Source: CAYGVX01 sp964395545 (GTDB lineage: Archaea > Thermoproteota > Bathyarchaeia > Bathyarchaeales > SOJC01). Taken from it: DNA of 21,771 nt. Location of the stretch: positions 1 through 21,771 of the forward strand of contig CAYNAW010000025.1 of NCBI GenBank assembly GCA_964395545.1, written 5' to 3'. Below, piece after piece: positions 15,359-21,654 of this stretch. Under the pieces are notes generated by a model. It worked only from the letters and a program-made list of their open reading frames with translations. It was not told where the DNA came from and did no database searches. The translations under genes were made by a program, and so were the position numbers. Each line of letters opens with the position of its first letter. Within the stretch, counting starts at the first letter, position 1.

Positions 15359-15374
15359 AGGAGGCTGGGATCGT

Positions 15375-16079
15375 TTGGTAGCTGAGATCTTAGATGTGGA
15401 CTACAACAACTACGTTACCCTTTTGGGCACAGCTCACTTCACGCGGCGAAGTTTGTTTGAGGCGTATGAGGCTGTGAGGCGGCTGAAGCCCACCGATTTG
15501 GCCATAGAGCTCGATATGAAGCGGTTCCAGTTCTTGAATCAACGGTGCGTCTCTTGCCCAGACCATGACACGTGTTCAGGGAGATGTGAGTTCATCGGGG
15601 CCGCTGACGCCTTGGGTAACGTGAACGCCAACATCTGGCTCATCGACATGTCTGAGTCGGAGATTGTGGAAAGGGTCAGACGACTGGTGCCTCCTTCCAG
15701 ACTCTGGCAGTATTCATTTGTCCGGTTGCCGTTTTGGAATCGGGTGGACAACGAAGTGGAGCTCTGGGAAGAGGGGTACAAAGATGAGGTTTTGGAGCGA
15801 CATGCGAGAAGAATGGATGCGCTGCGTGTGAGGGTGCCGCATGTTTGGCGGGTGTTGATTGATGAGCGGAACGCGGTGATGGCTTCTCGGCTCGCTTGGA
15901 TAGTGACGCAGAAGTTGGCTGGAAACGACGAGGCGCGGGTTCTGGCGCTTACGGGGGCTGCACACGTGGATGGAATCAGCAAGCTTCTGAGTTCGCCTGG
16001 ACAGATCGGGGAAGAGCTGCGAGATTTTGGGTTGAAATTCTCGCCTCCGAGACTCATCAGGCGGGTCAGCGTGAACTAA
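15375..16079 (+). CDS. TraB/PrgY-like family protein, soluble form
   Basis: A member of the TraB/PrgY group of the TIKI/TraB/EreA-like superfamily, which is suspected to include metal-dependent hydrolases. Characteristic elements are LLGTAHFTRRS (16-26), a conserved acidic block (DLAIELDMKR, 41-50), the ERNAVMASRLAWI helix and LTGAAHVDGI near the C-terminus. At 234 residues it lacks the transmembrane C-terminal half found in many archaeal TraB proteins. An unusual CxxC-x5-C-x3-C cluster (Cys58, 61, 67, 71) follows the first motif and may bind a metal. The start is TTG at 15375, with AAGGAGG (15358-15364) 10 nt upstream. Its place 16 nt after hsp20 suggests a stress or protein-quality role. 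The biochemical activity is not known. Confidence 0.75.
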   Translation: MVAEILDVDYNNYVTLLGTAHFTRRSLFEAYEAVRRLKPTDLAIELDMKRFQFLNQRCVSCPDHDTCSGRCEFIGAADALGNVNANIWLIDMSESEIVERVRRLVPPSRLWQYSFVRLPFWNRVDNEVELWEEGYKDEVLERHARRMDALRVRVPHVWRVLIDERNAVMASRLAWIVTQKLAGNDEARVLALTGAAHVDGISKLLSSPGQIGEELRDFGLKFSPPRLIRRVSVN

Positions 16080-16232
16080 GCGAGGCTCTGTGTACCCGAG
16101 TCCATAGGATGGTCGGGCACGGCACAGGTTGACGTCAACAGAGAATTGTCTGCTCAAGAACGGGAATCGTCACTATCAGTCGTCGACACAATCGTATTGC
16201 TTGCAGAGATGGCTCTGACTTGCCTCTAAAGT

Positions 16233-16258
16233 AAAAAAACCTAGTCTGATCGAGGGCC
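16233..16258 (-). terminator. Oligo-T terminator of the NifU-like gene
   Basis: Right after the stop codon on the minus strand, an imperfect AGTCT/AGACT hairpin is followed by seven Ts (16233-16239 read on the minus strand), sufficient for archaeal intrinsic termination. Confidence 0.6.
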
Positions 16259-16489
16259 CTAGACTGTCTCCACTCGAGTTATTCCTTGCACTTTCTTCTT
16301 GAGGAAATTCTCGACGCCCCACTTCACAGTCATCGTTGACATGGGGCAACCAGCGCATGCACCTTTAAGCTTCACCATGACCACGCCGTCCTTCACATCC
16401 ACCAGTTCAACGTCTCCGCCATCAGCCTGCAGGTTTGGCCTGACTTCTTCAATTGCTGCTCTGACCTGTTCCTTGATGTTCTCTTTCAC
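16259..16489 (-). CDS. NifU C-terminal-domain Fe-S carrier protein
   Basis: A 76-residue protein equal to the stand-alone NifU C-terminal (Nfu) domain, which carries and delivers Fe-S clusters. The diagnostic features are VRPNLQADGGDVELVDV near the N-terminus and the cluster-binding GACAGCPMS with a CxxC pair near residue 45. Nfu proteins hold a [4Fe-4S] cluster at a dimer interface through this CxxC. The start is GTG at 16489 with AGGGA 6 nt upstream and an AT-rich promoter (TTTTTATT or TATATT, about 16509-16533). It stands alone, convergent with the TraB-like gene. The window encodes several Fe-S enzymes (two radical SAM proteins, a polyferredoxin, AOR) it could serve. Confidence 0.93.
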   Translation of the reverse strand: MKENIKEQVRAAIEEVRPNLQADGGDVELVDVKDGVVMVKLKGACAGCPMSTMTVKWGVENFLKKKVQGITRVETV

Positions 16490-16664
16490 CTTGATTCCCT
16501 GATAACCAGAATATAGAAGTGCAATAAAAACCCTCCCAAGAAGGATGTTGTTCCGAGTATTCCGGTTAACGTTGCACGGTCCATCTGTTGCCGTTCTAGA
16601 TCAAGTCGAATAGATAAGAATCTGGATTAACGCTCCTCCCTGTCATTTGGGCGGATTCGCAAGG

Positions 16665-16670
16665 CTTAAA
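16665..16670 (+). promoter_or_regulatory. TATA-like element for tRNA-Ala
   Basis: CTTAAA about 40 nt upstream of the tRNA 5' end would place transcription start near 16692, leaving a short 5' leader for RNase P. Assigned by position only. Confidence 0.3.
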
Positions 16671-16709
16671 CGAGTCTGGTCCTATTCCTTTCATTGCCTC
16701 GAGAACCGC

Positions 16710-16787
16710 GGGCGGGTAGATCAGTTTGGAATGATCGCCACGTTGGCATCGTGGAGGCCGCGGGTTCAAATCCCGCCCCGTCCACCA
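16710..16787 (+). tRNA. tRNA-Ala (GGC anticodon)
   Basis: The cloverleaf has acceptor GGGCGGG/CCCGTCC including the G3:U70 wobble pair that identifies alanine tRNAs, D stem GATC/GATC, anticodon stem CCACG/CGTGG with loop TTGGCAT (anticodon GGC), and T stem GCGGG/CCCGC with loop TTCAAAT. The discriminator is A and CCA is encoded (16785-16787), unlike in the tRNA-Lys gene of this window. No intron is present. Confidence 0.97.
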
Positions 16788-16919
16788 TACGTTCATGCAC
16801 GCGTTTATCAGCCTCTTCTTGACGTCTACTTTCTCCGCGCGCCCAAGAAGGACACGTCAGCGTTCTTCTACTGATTTTTGAGAAGAAACGGGCTGCACAC
16901 AGAAGGGCATGAAACGTAG

Positions 16920-16925
16920 AAAAAA
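16920..16925 (-). terminator. Oligo-T terminator of the tail-tube-like gene
   Basis: Six Ts on the minus strand about 50 nt past the stop codon at 16974. A five-T run on the plus strand (16875-16879) may likewise end the tRNA-Ala transcript. Confidence 0.4.
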
Positions 16926-16973
16926 GGTGTGGCTGACTAGTCTCCGCAAAATGGAAAGTATGCGTCTCTCGTC

Positions 16974-17489
16974 CTAGCCGTCGCGCGTGAGCCCTTCATA
17001 TTGAATGACCAGCTCTTCGACGATCGGTCCCACACCCAAGCTTTCCAGTTTCCCTAGGCTCCAACTGCTTGGCCAAGCATTCTGCACGTTATATCTGGCG
17101 ACTTCGATTCCCCCTGGACTGAGGACTACAACTGACAGATTCTTTCTCTCCACAGATCCACTTGCAGTCTTCTTCATCCAGTCGAGCAGTTCGGTGCTCT
17201 CAGTGACGCCGTCTCTCAAAACCAGAGGCCCGTAATGAACGAGACCGGGTATCAGAACGGGATTCAGCTGGTCACCGCCTTCTCTGTATTCGATCACATC
17301 CACAGTCACGTTGAGCCCTTCGACTGCCATGAAGTAAGCATCGGCTACGCCGTCGATCTCAACCAGAAACTTGTACTTCAAATACGGTTCCACCCGGGGG
17401 CCTGCAGGAGCTTGAGCCTGGATTACAACGAACCCTAGAAGGGCGCTTGCGACCAAAACAACGGCAATGGCGAGAATCCTTTTGTTCAA
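16974..17489 (-). CDS. Secreted T4 gp19-like tail-tube (contractile injection tube) protein
   Basis: A 171-residue protein whose residues 36-168 match the T4 gp19/Pvc1/Afp1-type tail-tube family: YKFLVEIDG, FMAVEGL, the strong signature VIEYREGGD (65-73), PGLVHYGPLVLRDG, SVVVLSPGGIEVARYN, NAWPSSW (137-143) and EELVIQYEGL (158-167). Such proteins form hexameric rings that stack into the inner tube of phage tails, R-pyocins and extracellular contractile injection systems. Here a Sec-type signal peptide precedes it (MNKR, hydrophobic 5-23, possible cleavage after APA at 27-29), which normal tube proteins lack. The start is TTG at 17489, fixed by a perfect SD (GGAGGTGA) upstream; the frame opens nine codons earlier, but those codons contain the SD. 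It has its own promoter and terminator and no other tail gene nearby. An exported ring or tube is inferred; membrane anchoring is an alternative. Confidence 0.85.
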   Translation of the reverse strand: MNKRILAIAVVLVASALLGFVVIQAQAPAGPRVEPYLKYKFLVEIDGVADAYFMAVEGLNVTVDVIEYREGGDQLNPVLIPGLVHYGPLVLRDGVTESTELLDWMKKTASGSVERKNLSVVVLSPGGIEVARYNVQNAWPSSWSLGKLESLGVGPIVEELVIQYEGLTRDG

Positions 17490-17534
17490 CAAATCACCTC
17501 CGCAAGGTTTTTTCAAACGTAGTTATGGAGTGAT

Positions 17535-17543
17535 GATATATTG
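17535..17543 (-). promoter_or_regulatory. TATA box of the tail-tube-like gene
   Basis: CAATATATC on the minus strand is centred near 17539, so transcription would begin near 17513 and leave a leader of about 25 nt carrying the SD at 17493-17501. This marks the gene as separately transcribed from the GNAT gene upstream. Confidence 0.5.
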
Positions 17544-17627
17544 TTTATGGAAGTATGTTCTATTCTGCATGTGCTAGAGATATTCAAGGTGCACAAATGA
17601 AGGAGCGTGAAATCGTTCACCACGCTT

Positions 17628-18587
17628 TCAGTGAAGGGCCCGTTCCAGCAAAACCAAACGTGTGCCCCAGCTTTCTGGAGAGCCCCAGTCAACCTCTTGG
17701 AAGGCTTTCTCAAACTTGACATCGTATGTGCCCATGACCGCGTTGCATCTACGCTTCACGGCGGCGGCTACGTTGTGCCATAGATGCGATAGGAAGCCCC
17801 GTGTGTTTATGGCATGGACGGTGAAGACCCACAGCGTAACTTCTCGACGCCGGTTCAGGGAGCCATAAGATAAAGCGTCTAACGTGTCTTTTTTGAGGGT
17901 GGCGTAGAACCTGTGGGTCCTTCTGAGTGTTTCGAAGCCTGTGGGCGTGCAGTCTAGAGCCTTCCAATCATAGACCAGCATTCTGTGGGGAATGAGATGA
18001 GGGTTGGTTTGCAGTAGCGTGTAGGCGTCATTAGAGCTTGACGCGTTTATGGCTTGACGAGAAGCCGCATGCGGCAGAGCCTGGGGTGTGGGACGCCAGA
18101 AGACGTTCATCTCGAAGGCTCTGACGAATCCGTATTCCTGGGCAAGCTTCAACGATGCCTCGTTGTCAGATGAAGTCGTGTGCCGAAGCTGCACCACGCC
18201 CAGTTCTTCAGCCTTCTCGATAAGTTGCCGAGTTAGAGCGTGAGCATATCCTCTTCCTCTAAAATCCGGGTGCACCCGCAAGCCCTCCATCCAGCCCGTG
18301 TTACCACTGTCAACGAGCCTAAGGTTAGCGACGGCGACCAGCCGACCGTCCACCTCAACACCATACATGTAGGAATTGGAGTCTTTCAGCCAGTCGACAA
18401 TCACTGAGGCGAGGTAGTCGTGCCCGTCCCAAATGTGCCGTGAAATCTCGGAGATAGCTTCCCTGTCGGATGCAGAGACTTTTCTAATTCTGGTTGACAT
18501 AGGGTCTGAGACGACTTGCACGGGCCGCCTAATAATTTTTCCTTGCAGGGACTGCGGGCGATTGTATGCGTTTGTGTCTTCTTCCAT
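17628..18587 (-). CDS. GNAT-family N-acetyltransferase, two-domain
   Basis: Residues 32-175 are a GNAT acetyltransferase domain that transfers acetyl from acetyl-CoA: an N-terminal helix with WDGHDYL (53-59), the acetyl-CoA motif GLRVHPDFRGRGYAHAL with RGRGYA at 110-115, and SSDNEASLKLAQEYGFVRAFEM. A second, about 140-residue C-terminal domain (YTLLQTNPHLIPHRMLVYDWKALD onward) resembles the arrangement of NAT16-like amino-acid acetyltransferases, though I am unsure of the substrate. The ATG at 18587 lies about 22 nt below a TATA-like ATATTAC (18604-18610), which fits a leaderless start; a second ATG at 18500 (MSTRIRK) would also give a complete domain. It is divergent from the NitrOD5-like gene. 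Confidence 0.85.
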   Translation of the reverse strand: MEEDTNAYNRPQSLQGKIIRRPVQVVSDPMSTRIRKVSASDREAISEISRHIWDGHDYLASVIVDWLKDSNSYMYGVEVDGRLVAVANLRLVDSGNTGWMEGLRVHPDFRGRGYAHALTRQLIEKAEELGVVQLRHTTSSDNEASLKLAQEYGFVRAFEMNVFWRPTPQALPHAASRQAINASSSNDAYTLLQTNPHLIPHRMLVYDWKALDCTPTGFETLRRTHRFYATLKKDTLDALSYGSLNRRREVTLWVFTVHAINTRGFLSHLWHNVAAAVKRRCNAVMGTYDVKFEKAFQEVDWGSPESWGTRLVLLERALH

Positions 18588-18603
18588 ACATATGTCGGGT
18601 CTT

Positions 18604-18638
18604 GTAATATGTCAGCCGCGGTATGAACGTATATATTG
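18604..18638. promoter_or_regulatory. Divergent promoter pair
   Basis: On the minus strand ATATTAC (18604-18610) is the right distance for the GNAT gene. On the plus strand TATATATTG (about 18630-18638) can serve the NitrOD5-like gene with a leader of about 55 nt. TATTAC motifs recur at 18641-18646 and 18649-18654, and GTAATAT (18604-18610) is their inverse, so a shared regulator site is possible. Confidence 0.35.
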
Positions 18639-18715
18639 AGTATTACGATATTACATGTATGTGGGTACAGCGAATAAACAGTTCAACACAACTACACAAA
18701 AAAGGTGAAGAATGA

Positions 18716-19105
18716 ATGAAACAAAAATTCGCGGGCAACGAGCCCCAGCTCCATTCACGAGTCATCATTGAACTCATCCCGCCAAAATCAGCCCCAACTG
18801 AAAACAGGTTCAGGAAACTCCTGCTCGAAGCGGTGGACGAGGGTCTTTCTGCCCTCGGCGAAACCCCAAAACAGGCCGTCTACTTCCACCTGCAAGCAGA
18901 CTTCAACATATGCAAGAGGGACATACCTGACAAGATAGACGAGTTCGCGTTCGCTATCGAAAAAATCTTTGGAGAAGGAGCCAGACTGCTCGAAATTCAC
19001 ATAATGAGAATGCTCTACAAAAAACTAGGCAGGACCGTTAAGCACCAGACAAGGATGAGCAGTCTTTCCTTCACAGAGTATCTACAAATCCTCGAACACG
19101 TCTAA
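18716..19105 (+). CDS. NitrOD5-domain-like protein
   Basis: A 129-residue soluble helical protein. Residues 35-105 (EAVDEGLSALGETPKQAVYFHL, then the DIPDKIDEFAFAIEKIFGEGARLLEIHIMRMLYKKLG region) resemble the archaeal NitrOD5 domain, proposed as an output module of signalling proteins. No sensor domain is attached; the N-terminal 30 residues are a short strand-rich lead. The ATG at 18716 is chosen over an out-of-frame ATG four bases upstream because GGTGA (18704-18708) sits 7 nt ahead of it. It precedes the ferredoxin-AOR operon on the same strand by 159 nt, but that operon has its own TATA box. The assignment is from memory of the pattern and is moderate. Confidence 0.65.
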   Translation: MKQKFAGNEPQLHSRVIIELIPPKSAPTENRFRKLLLEAVDEGLSALGETPKQAVYFHLQADFNICKRDIPDKIDEFAFAIEKIFGEGARLLEIHIMRMLYKKLGRTVKHQTRMSSLSFTEYLQILEHV

Positions 19106-19203
19106 CAGGTGGCCTTCGGCAGTCAACACTCAAACGTGCACTCTTGGCCAAGCACAGTCGATGTCCCGCATTCTGCAGCATTTCTAAACCAGCCAGAAGA
19201 AAC

Positions 19204-19222
19204 GCCACGTTTAAATCGTGGC
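19204..19222 (+). promoter_or_regulatory. TATA box inside an inverted repeat, AOR operon promoter
   Basis: GCCACG (19204-19209) and CGTGGC (19217-19222) are perfect 6-bp inverted arms around TTTAAAT, a good archaeal TATA box. Transcription would start near 19240, about 25 nt before the ferredoxin ATG. A protein bound to the arms would block TBP access, so this looks like a repressor operator. Confidence 0.6.
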
Positions 19223-19264
19223 CAAGACTAACAACCCTCAACATTCTCACAGAGACAGGGCAGA

Positions 19265-19801
19265 ATGACAAGAAAGAGAGGACCCGTAGAACCCATCTGG
19301 ATAGCTCGAGACCTCTCAAGGTGCAGCGGATGCCGAAAATGCGAGATCGAATGCTCCCTATCCCACGAAAAACGCGTGTGGCCAGAAGCGTCCCGCGTCA
19401 GAATCTTCATGCTCGTTCCAGGCGTCGAATTCCCCCATCTCTGCGCCCAATGCGAAGACTACCCATGCGTGGAAGCTTGCCCCACTGACGCCCTGTCAAC
19501 AAACAGAAAAACGGGCGCGGTAATTGTTGACCCCGCCAAGTGTGTGGCTTGCGGAAAATGCATAGACGCGTGTCCCGGCAAGATACCCCACATGCACCCC
19601 ACAAAGGGCCATGCTTTAATCTGCGACCTCTGTGGCGGCGACCCGAAATGCGTCAAAGTCTGCCAAGAGGGCGGATGGAACGCGTTGACCAAAGTGCCCA
19701 GAACTGACCGCGCTTACAAGCTCTACGCCCGCACGCCAGAAGAAACGACTCGGTACTTGGCGACTAAGATGTACGGCGAGAAGGCGGAGGAACTGATGTG
19801 A
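19265..19801 (+). CDS. Polyferredoxin-type electron-transfer subunit for AOR (four [4Fe-4S])
   Basis: A 178-residue HycB/DMSO-reductase-B-like iron-sulfur protein with sixteen cysteines in four sets: Cys20/23/26/30, Cys60/63/68/72, Cys93/96/99/103 and Cys120/123/129/133, enough for four [4Fe-4S] clusters. It should carry electrons from the adjacent aldehyde oxidoreductase to a downstream acceptor. The stop codon overlaps the AOR start by 4 nt (GTGA), showing translational coupling and a stable two-subunit enzyme. This arrangement is like the small subunit of Pyrococcus WOR5 and AorA of Aromatoleum. The ATG at 19265 is in an AGGGCAG context, with the operon's TATA box about 50 nt upstream. It is cytoplasmic, with no signal peptide. 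Confidence 0.9.
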   Translation: MTRKRGPVEPIWIARDLSRCSGCRKCEIECSLSHEKRVWPEASRVRIFMLVPGVEFPHLCAQCEDYPCVEACPTDALSTNRKTGAVIVDPAKCVACGKCIDACPGKIPHMHPTKGHALICDLCGGDPKCVKVCQEGGWNALTKVPRTDRAYKLYARTPEETTRYLATKMYGEKAEELM

Positions 19802-21654
19802 TACGCGGCTACGCGGGAAAATTCCTCGAAGTCGACCTCTCAACACAGCAGGTTAAAGAAACAACCTTCGATGACCGTGTGTTGAGAGACTATGTAGGCG
19901 GCAGAGGATTAGCCGCCCGAATACTCTGGGATCGTCTGGGAGCCAAGTGGGAAAGAGTGCCCCCGTTAGAGCCAGAAAACCCGTTGCTGTTCTTAACAGG
20001 CCCGTTGACGGGGTATTTTCCAGGGGGAAGAACCTGCATCTCCGCCAAGTCTCCCCAGAGCAACGGCGTGGTGGGCTCGACCATAGGGGGAGAGTTCGGA
20101 GTCGAGCTGAGATGCGCCGGCTATGATGGCGTGATAGTCAACGGCGAATCTGAGAAGCCTTCCTACCTTTTCATCAAAGATTCTGACGTTGAAATCAGGG
20201 ACGCATGTCATGTCTGGGGCAGAGACGCGAAAGAGACCGTGAGAATTCTCACCAAAGAGTGCAGAGAGAACCTGCAAAGGCGTTTCCCAAAGTATGGCGA
20301 ATTCAGAGAACCTTCAATACTTTACATCGGTCCTGCAGGAGAAAACAGGGTGCGGACAGCAGTGGTCGCTGCCAAGTGGACTCATGCGGCGGGCTACGGC
20401 GGCTACGGTGCAGTCATGGGTGCCAAGAAGCTTAAGGCAGTAGCCGTAAAGGGTACCGGTCCGTTGCCAGAGGCAGCGGACATGAAAGAAGTGCAGAGGT
20501 TAACGCGACTGGTCTGCAAGAATGCTTATGAGAACGAACTGTGGAGACGGTGGGGAACAGGGGCGGCAGGCTACGAGGTGGGGGCGAAGACAAGTTCTGA
20601 GCCCGTGAGAAACTGGCAAGAGGAGTGGCATGATAAAGCAACTTTCGGCGTCGACAAGTTCGAGGACAAGGTTTGGATAAAGAGGTATTGGGCCGATTTC
20701 GGTTGTCCTACATGCTGTTTGAAAATTGCCATGGTCAAGACTGGAAAGTTCAAGGGAGCGATTACCGACAACCCGGACTATGAGCTGCAAGCCTATCTGG
20801 GCCCAAACCTGGGCATATTCACCCCCGAAGAGAACGTCTACCTCACAGCTCTCATCGACGACCTAGGACTCTGCGGCATACAGACAGGTAACGTACTAGG
20901 CTTCGCCGCAGAACTCTTCCAGAGAGGAATACTCGATAAGAAGGACTTGGACGGCGTGGAGCCGAAGTGGGGCGACACTGAAGCTTTCGCTGCCCTCATC
21001 AAGAAAATCGCCTTCAGAGAAGGTGTAGGCAACCTGTTGGCTGAGGGAACCTACCATGCGGCCCTTAGCATAGAAAAGACGAAGAATGTGGATGTGCTGC
21101 AGTATGCGGTGCAGTCGAAGGGCATAAGCATCGGCGCCCATGGAATTCGAAGCGGCAAAGACTACCCACACATAATATCCTACGCGTGCTCAGTTCAAGG
21201 CGGAGACCACACCTCAACAACAGCCCTTCCAATAGATGGTTCCGGAAGCGAAATCTGGGAAATCTTCAACGACTCCGCAGTCTACTGCAACTTCAACAGC
21301 TTCGGAGTGAAACGCCAAGTCAGGTTCGACTTCTACGAGGCAGTCACGGGCTTGAATCTGACGCCCGACGAATGGTGCAAGACCAGAGGAATGAGGATAC
21401 TGCAGCTCCAGCGGACGCTGTTGTTGCTGGGCGGTTGGGACCCGAAGGTTCACGACGACAACCCGCCACGATTCTACGAGCCCCTCCCCTCAGGACCGCA
21501 AAAAGAAAAGGCCGCGAAGAGAGAGGAAGTAGAAGAAGCGGTGAAGGAATATTATAGACAAGCCGGATGGGATAAGAACGGAGTGCCAAAATCCGGCACG
21601 CTTAGGAAACTCGGACTCGAGGACGTCGATAAGAAGTTGGAAAGAATTCGATGA
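19798..21654 (+). CDS. aor: Tungsten-type aldehyde ferredoxin oxidoreductase, catalytic subunit
   Basis: Oxidises aldehydes to carboxylates (or runs in reverse) with a tungsten (or molybdenum) bis-pterin and one [4Fe-4S] cluster. The 618 residues span the family: an N-terminal VDLSTQQVKE and YVGGRGLAARIL, LTGPLTGYFPGGRTCISAKSP, GGEFGVELRCAGYDGVIV, a pterin-binding IGPAGENRVRTAVV, GGYGAVMGAKKLKAVAVKG and DLGLCGIQTGN. The cluster ligands deserve a check: the family's CxxCxxxC appears here as CPTCCLKI, with Cys303, Cys306 and Cys307 but Ile at position 310; the distal ligand Cys497 (VYCNFNSFG) is present. The start is GTG at 19798, overlapping the ferredoxin stop by 4 nt. The substrate cannot be read from sequence. 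Confidence 0.94.
   Translation: MIRGYAGKFLEVDLSTQQVKETTFDDRVLRDYVGGRGLAARILWDRLGAKWERVPPLEPENPLLFLTGPLTGYFPGGRTCISAKSPQSNGVVGSTIGGEFGVELRCAGYDGVIVNGESEKPSYLFIKDSDVEIRDACHVWGRDAKETVRILTKECRENLQRRFPKYGEFREPSILYIGPAGENRVRTAVVAAKWTHAAGYGGYGAVMGAKKLKAVAVKGTGPLPEAADMKEVQRLTRLVCKNAYENELWRRWGTGAAGYEVGAKTSSEPVRNWQEEWHDKATFGVDKFEDKVWIKRYWADFGCPTCCLKIAMVKTGKFKGAITDNPDYELQAYLGPNLGIFTPEENVYLTALIDDLGLCGIQTGNVLGFAAELFQRGILDKKDLDGVEPKWGDTEAFAALIKKIAFREGVGNLLAEGTYHAALSIEKTKNVDVLQYAVQSKGISIGAHGIRSGKDYPHIISYACSVQGGDHTSTTALPIDGSGSEIWEIFNDSAVYCNFNSFGVKRQVRFDFYEAVTGLNLTPDEWCKTRGMRILQLQRTLLLLGGWDPKVHDDNPPRFYEPLPSGPQKEKAAKREEVEEAVKEYYRQAGWDKNGVPKSGTLRKLGLEDVDKKLERIR

Noticed and set aside
16596..16796. Minus-strand frame with a WTGRDLNPRPPRCQR-like peptide
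   Set aside because: It is the antisense translation of tRNA-Ala, a well-known spurious product.
17465..17516. Longer start for the tail-tube gene at the TTG at 17516
   Set aside because: The extra nine codons contain the perfect SD GGAGGTGA itself, which positions the TTG at 17489 as the start.
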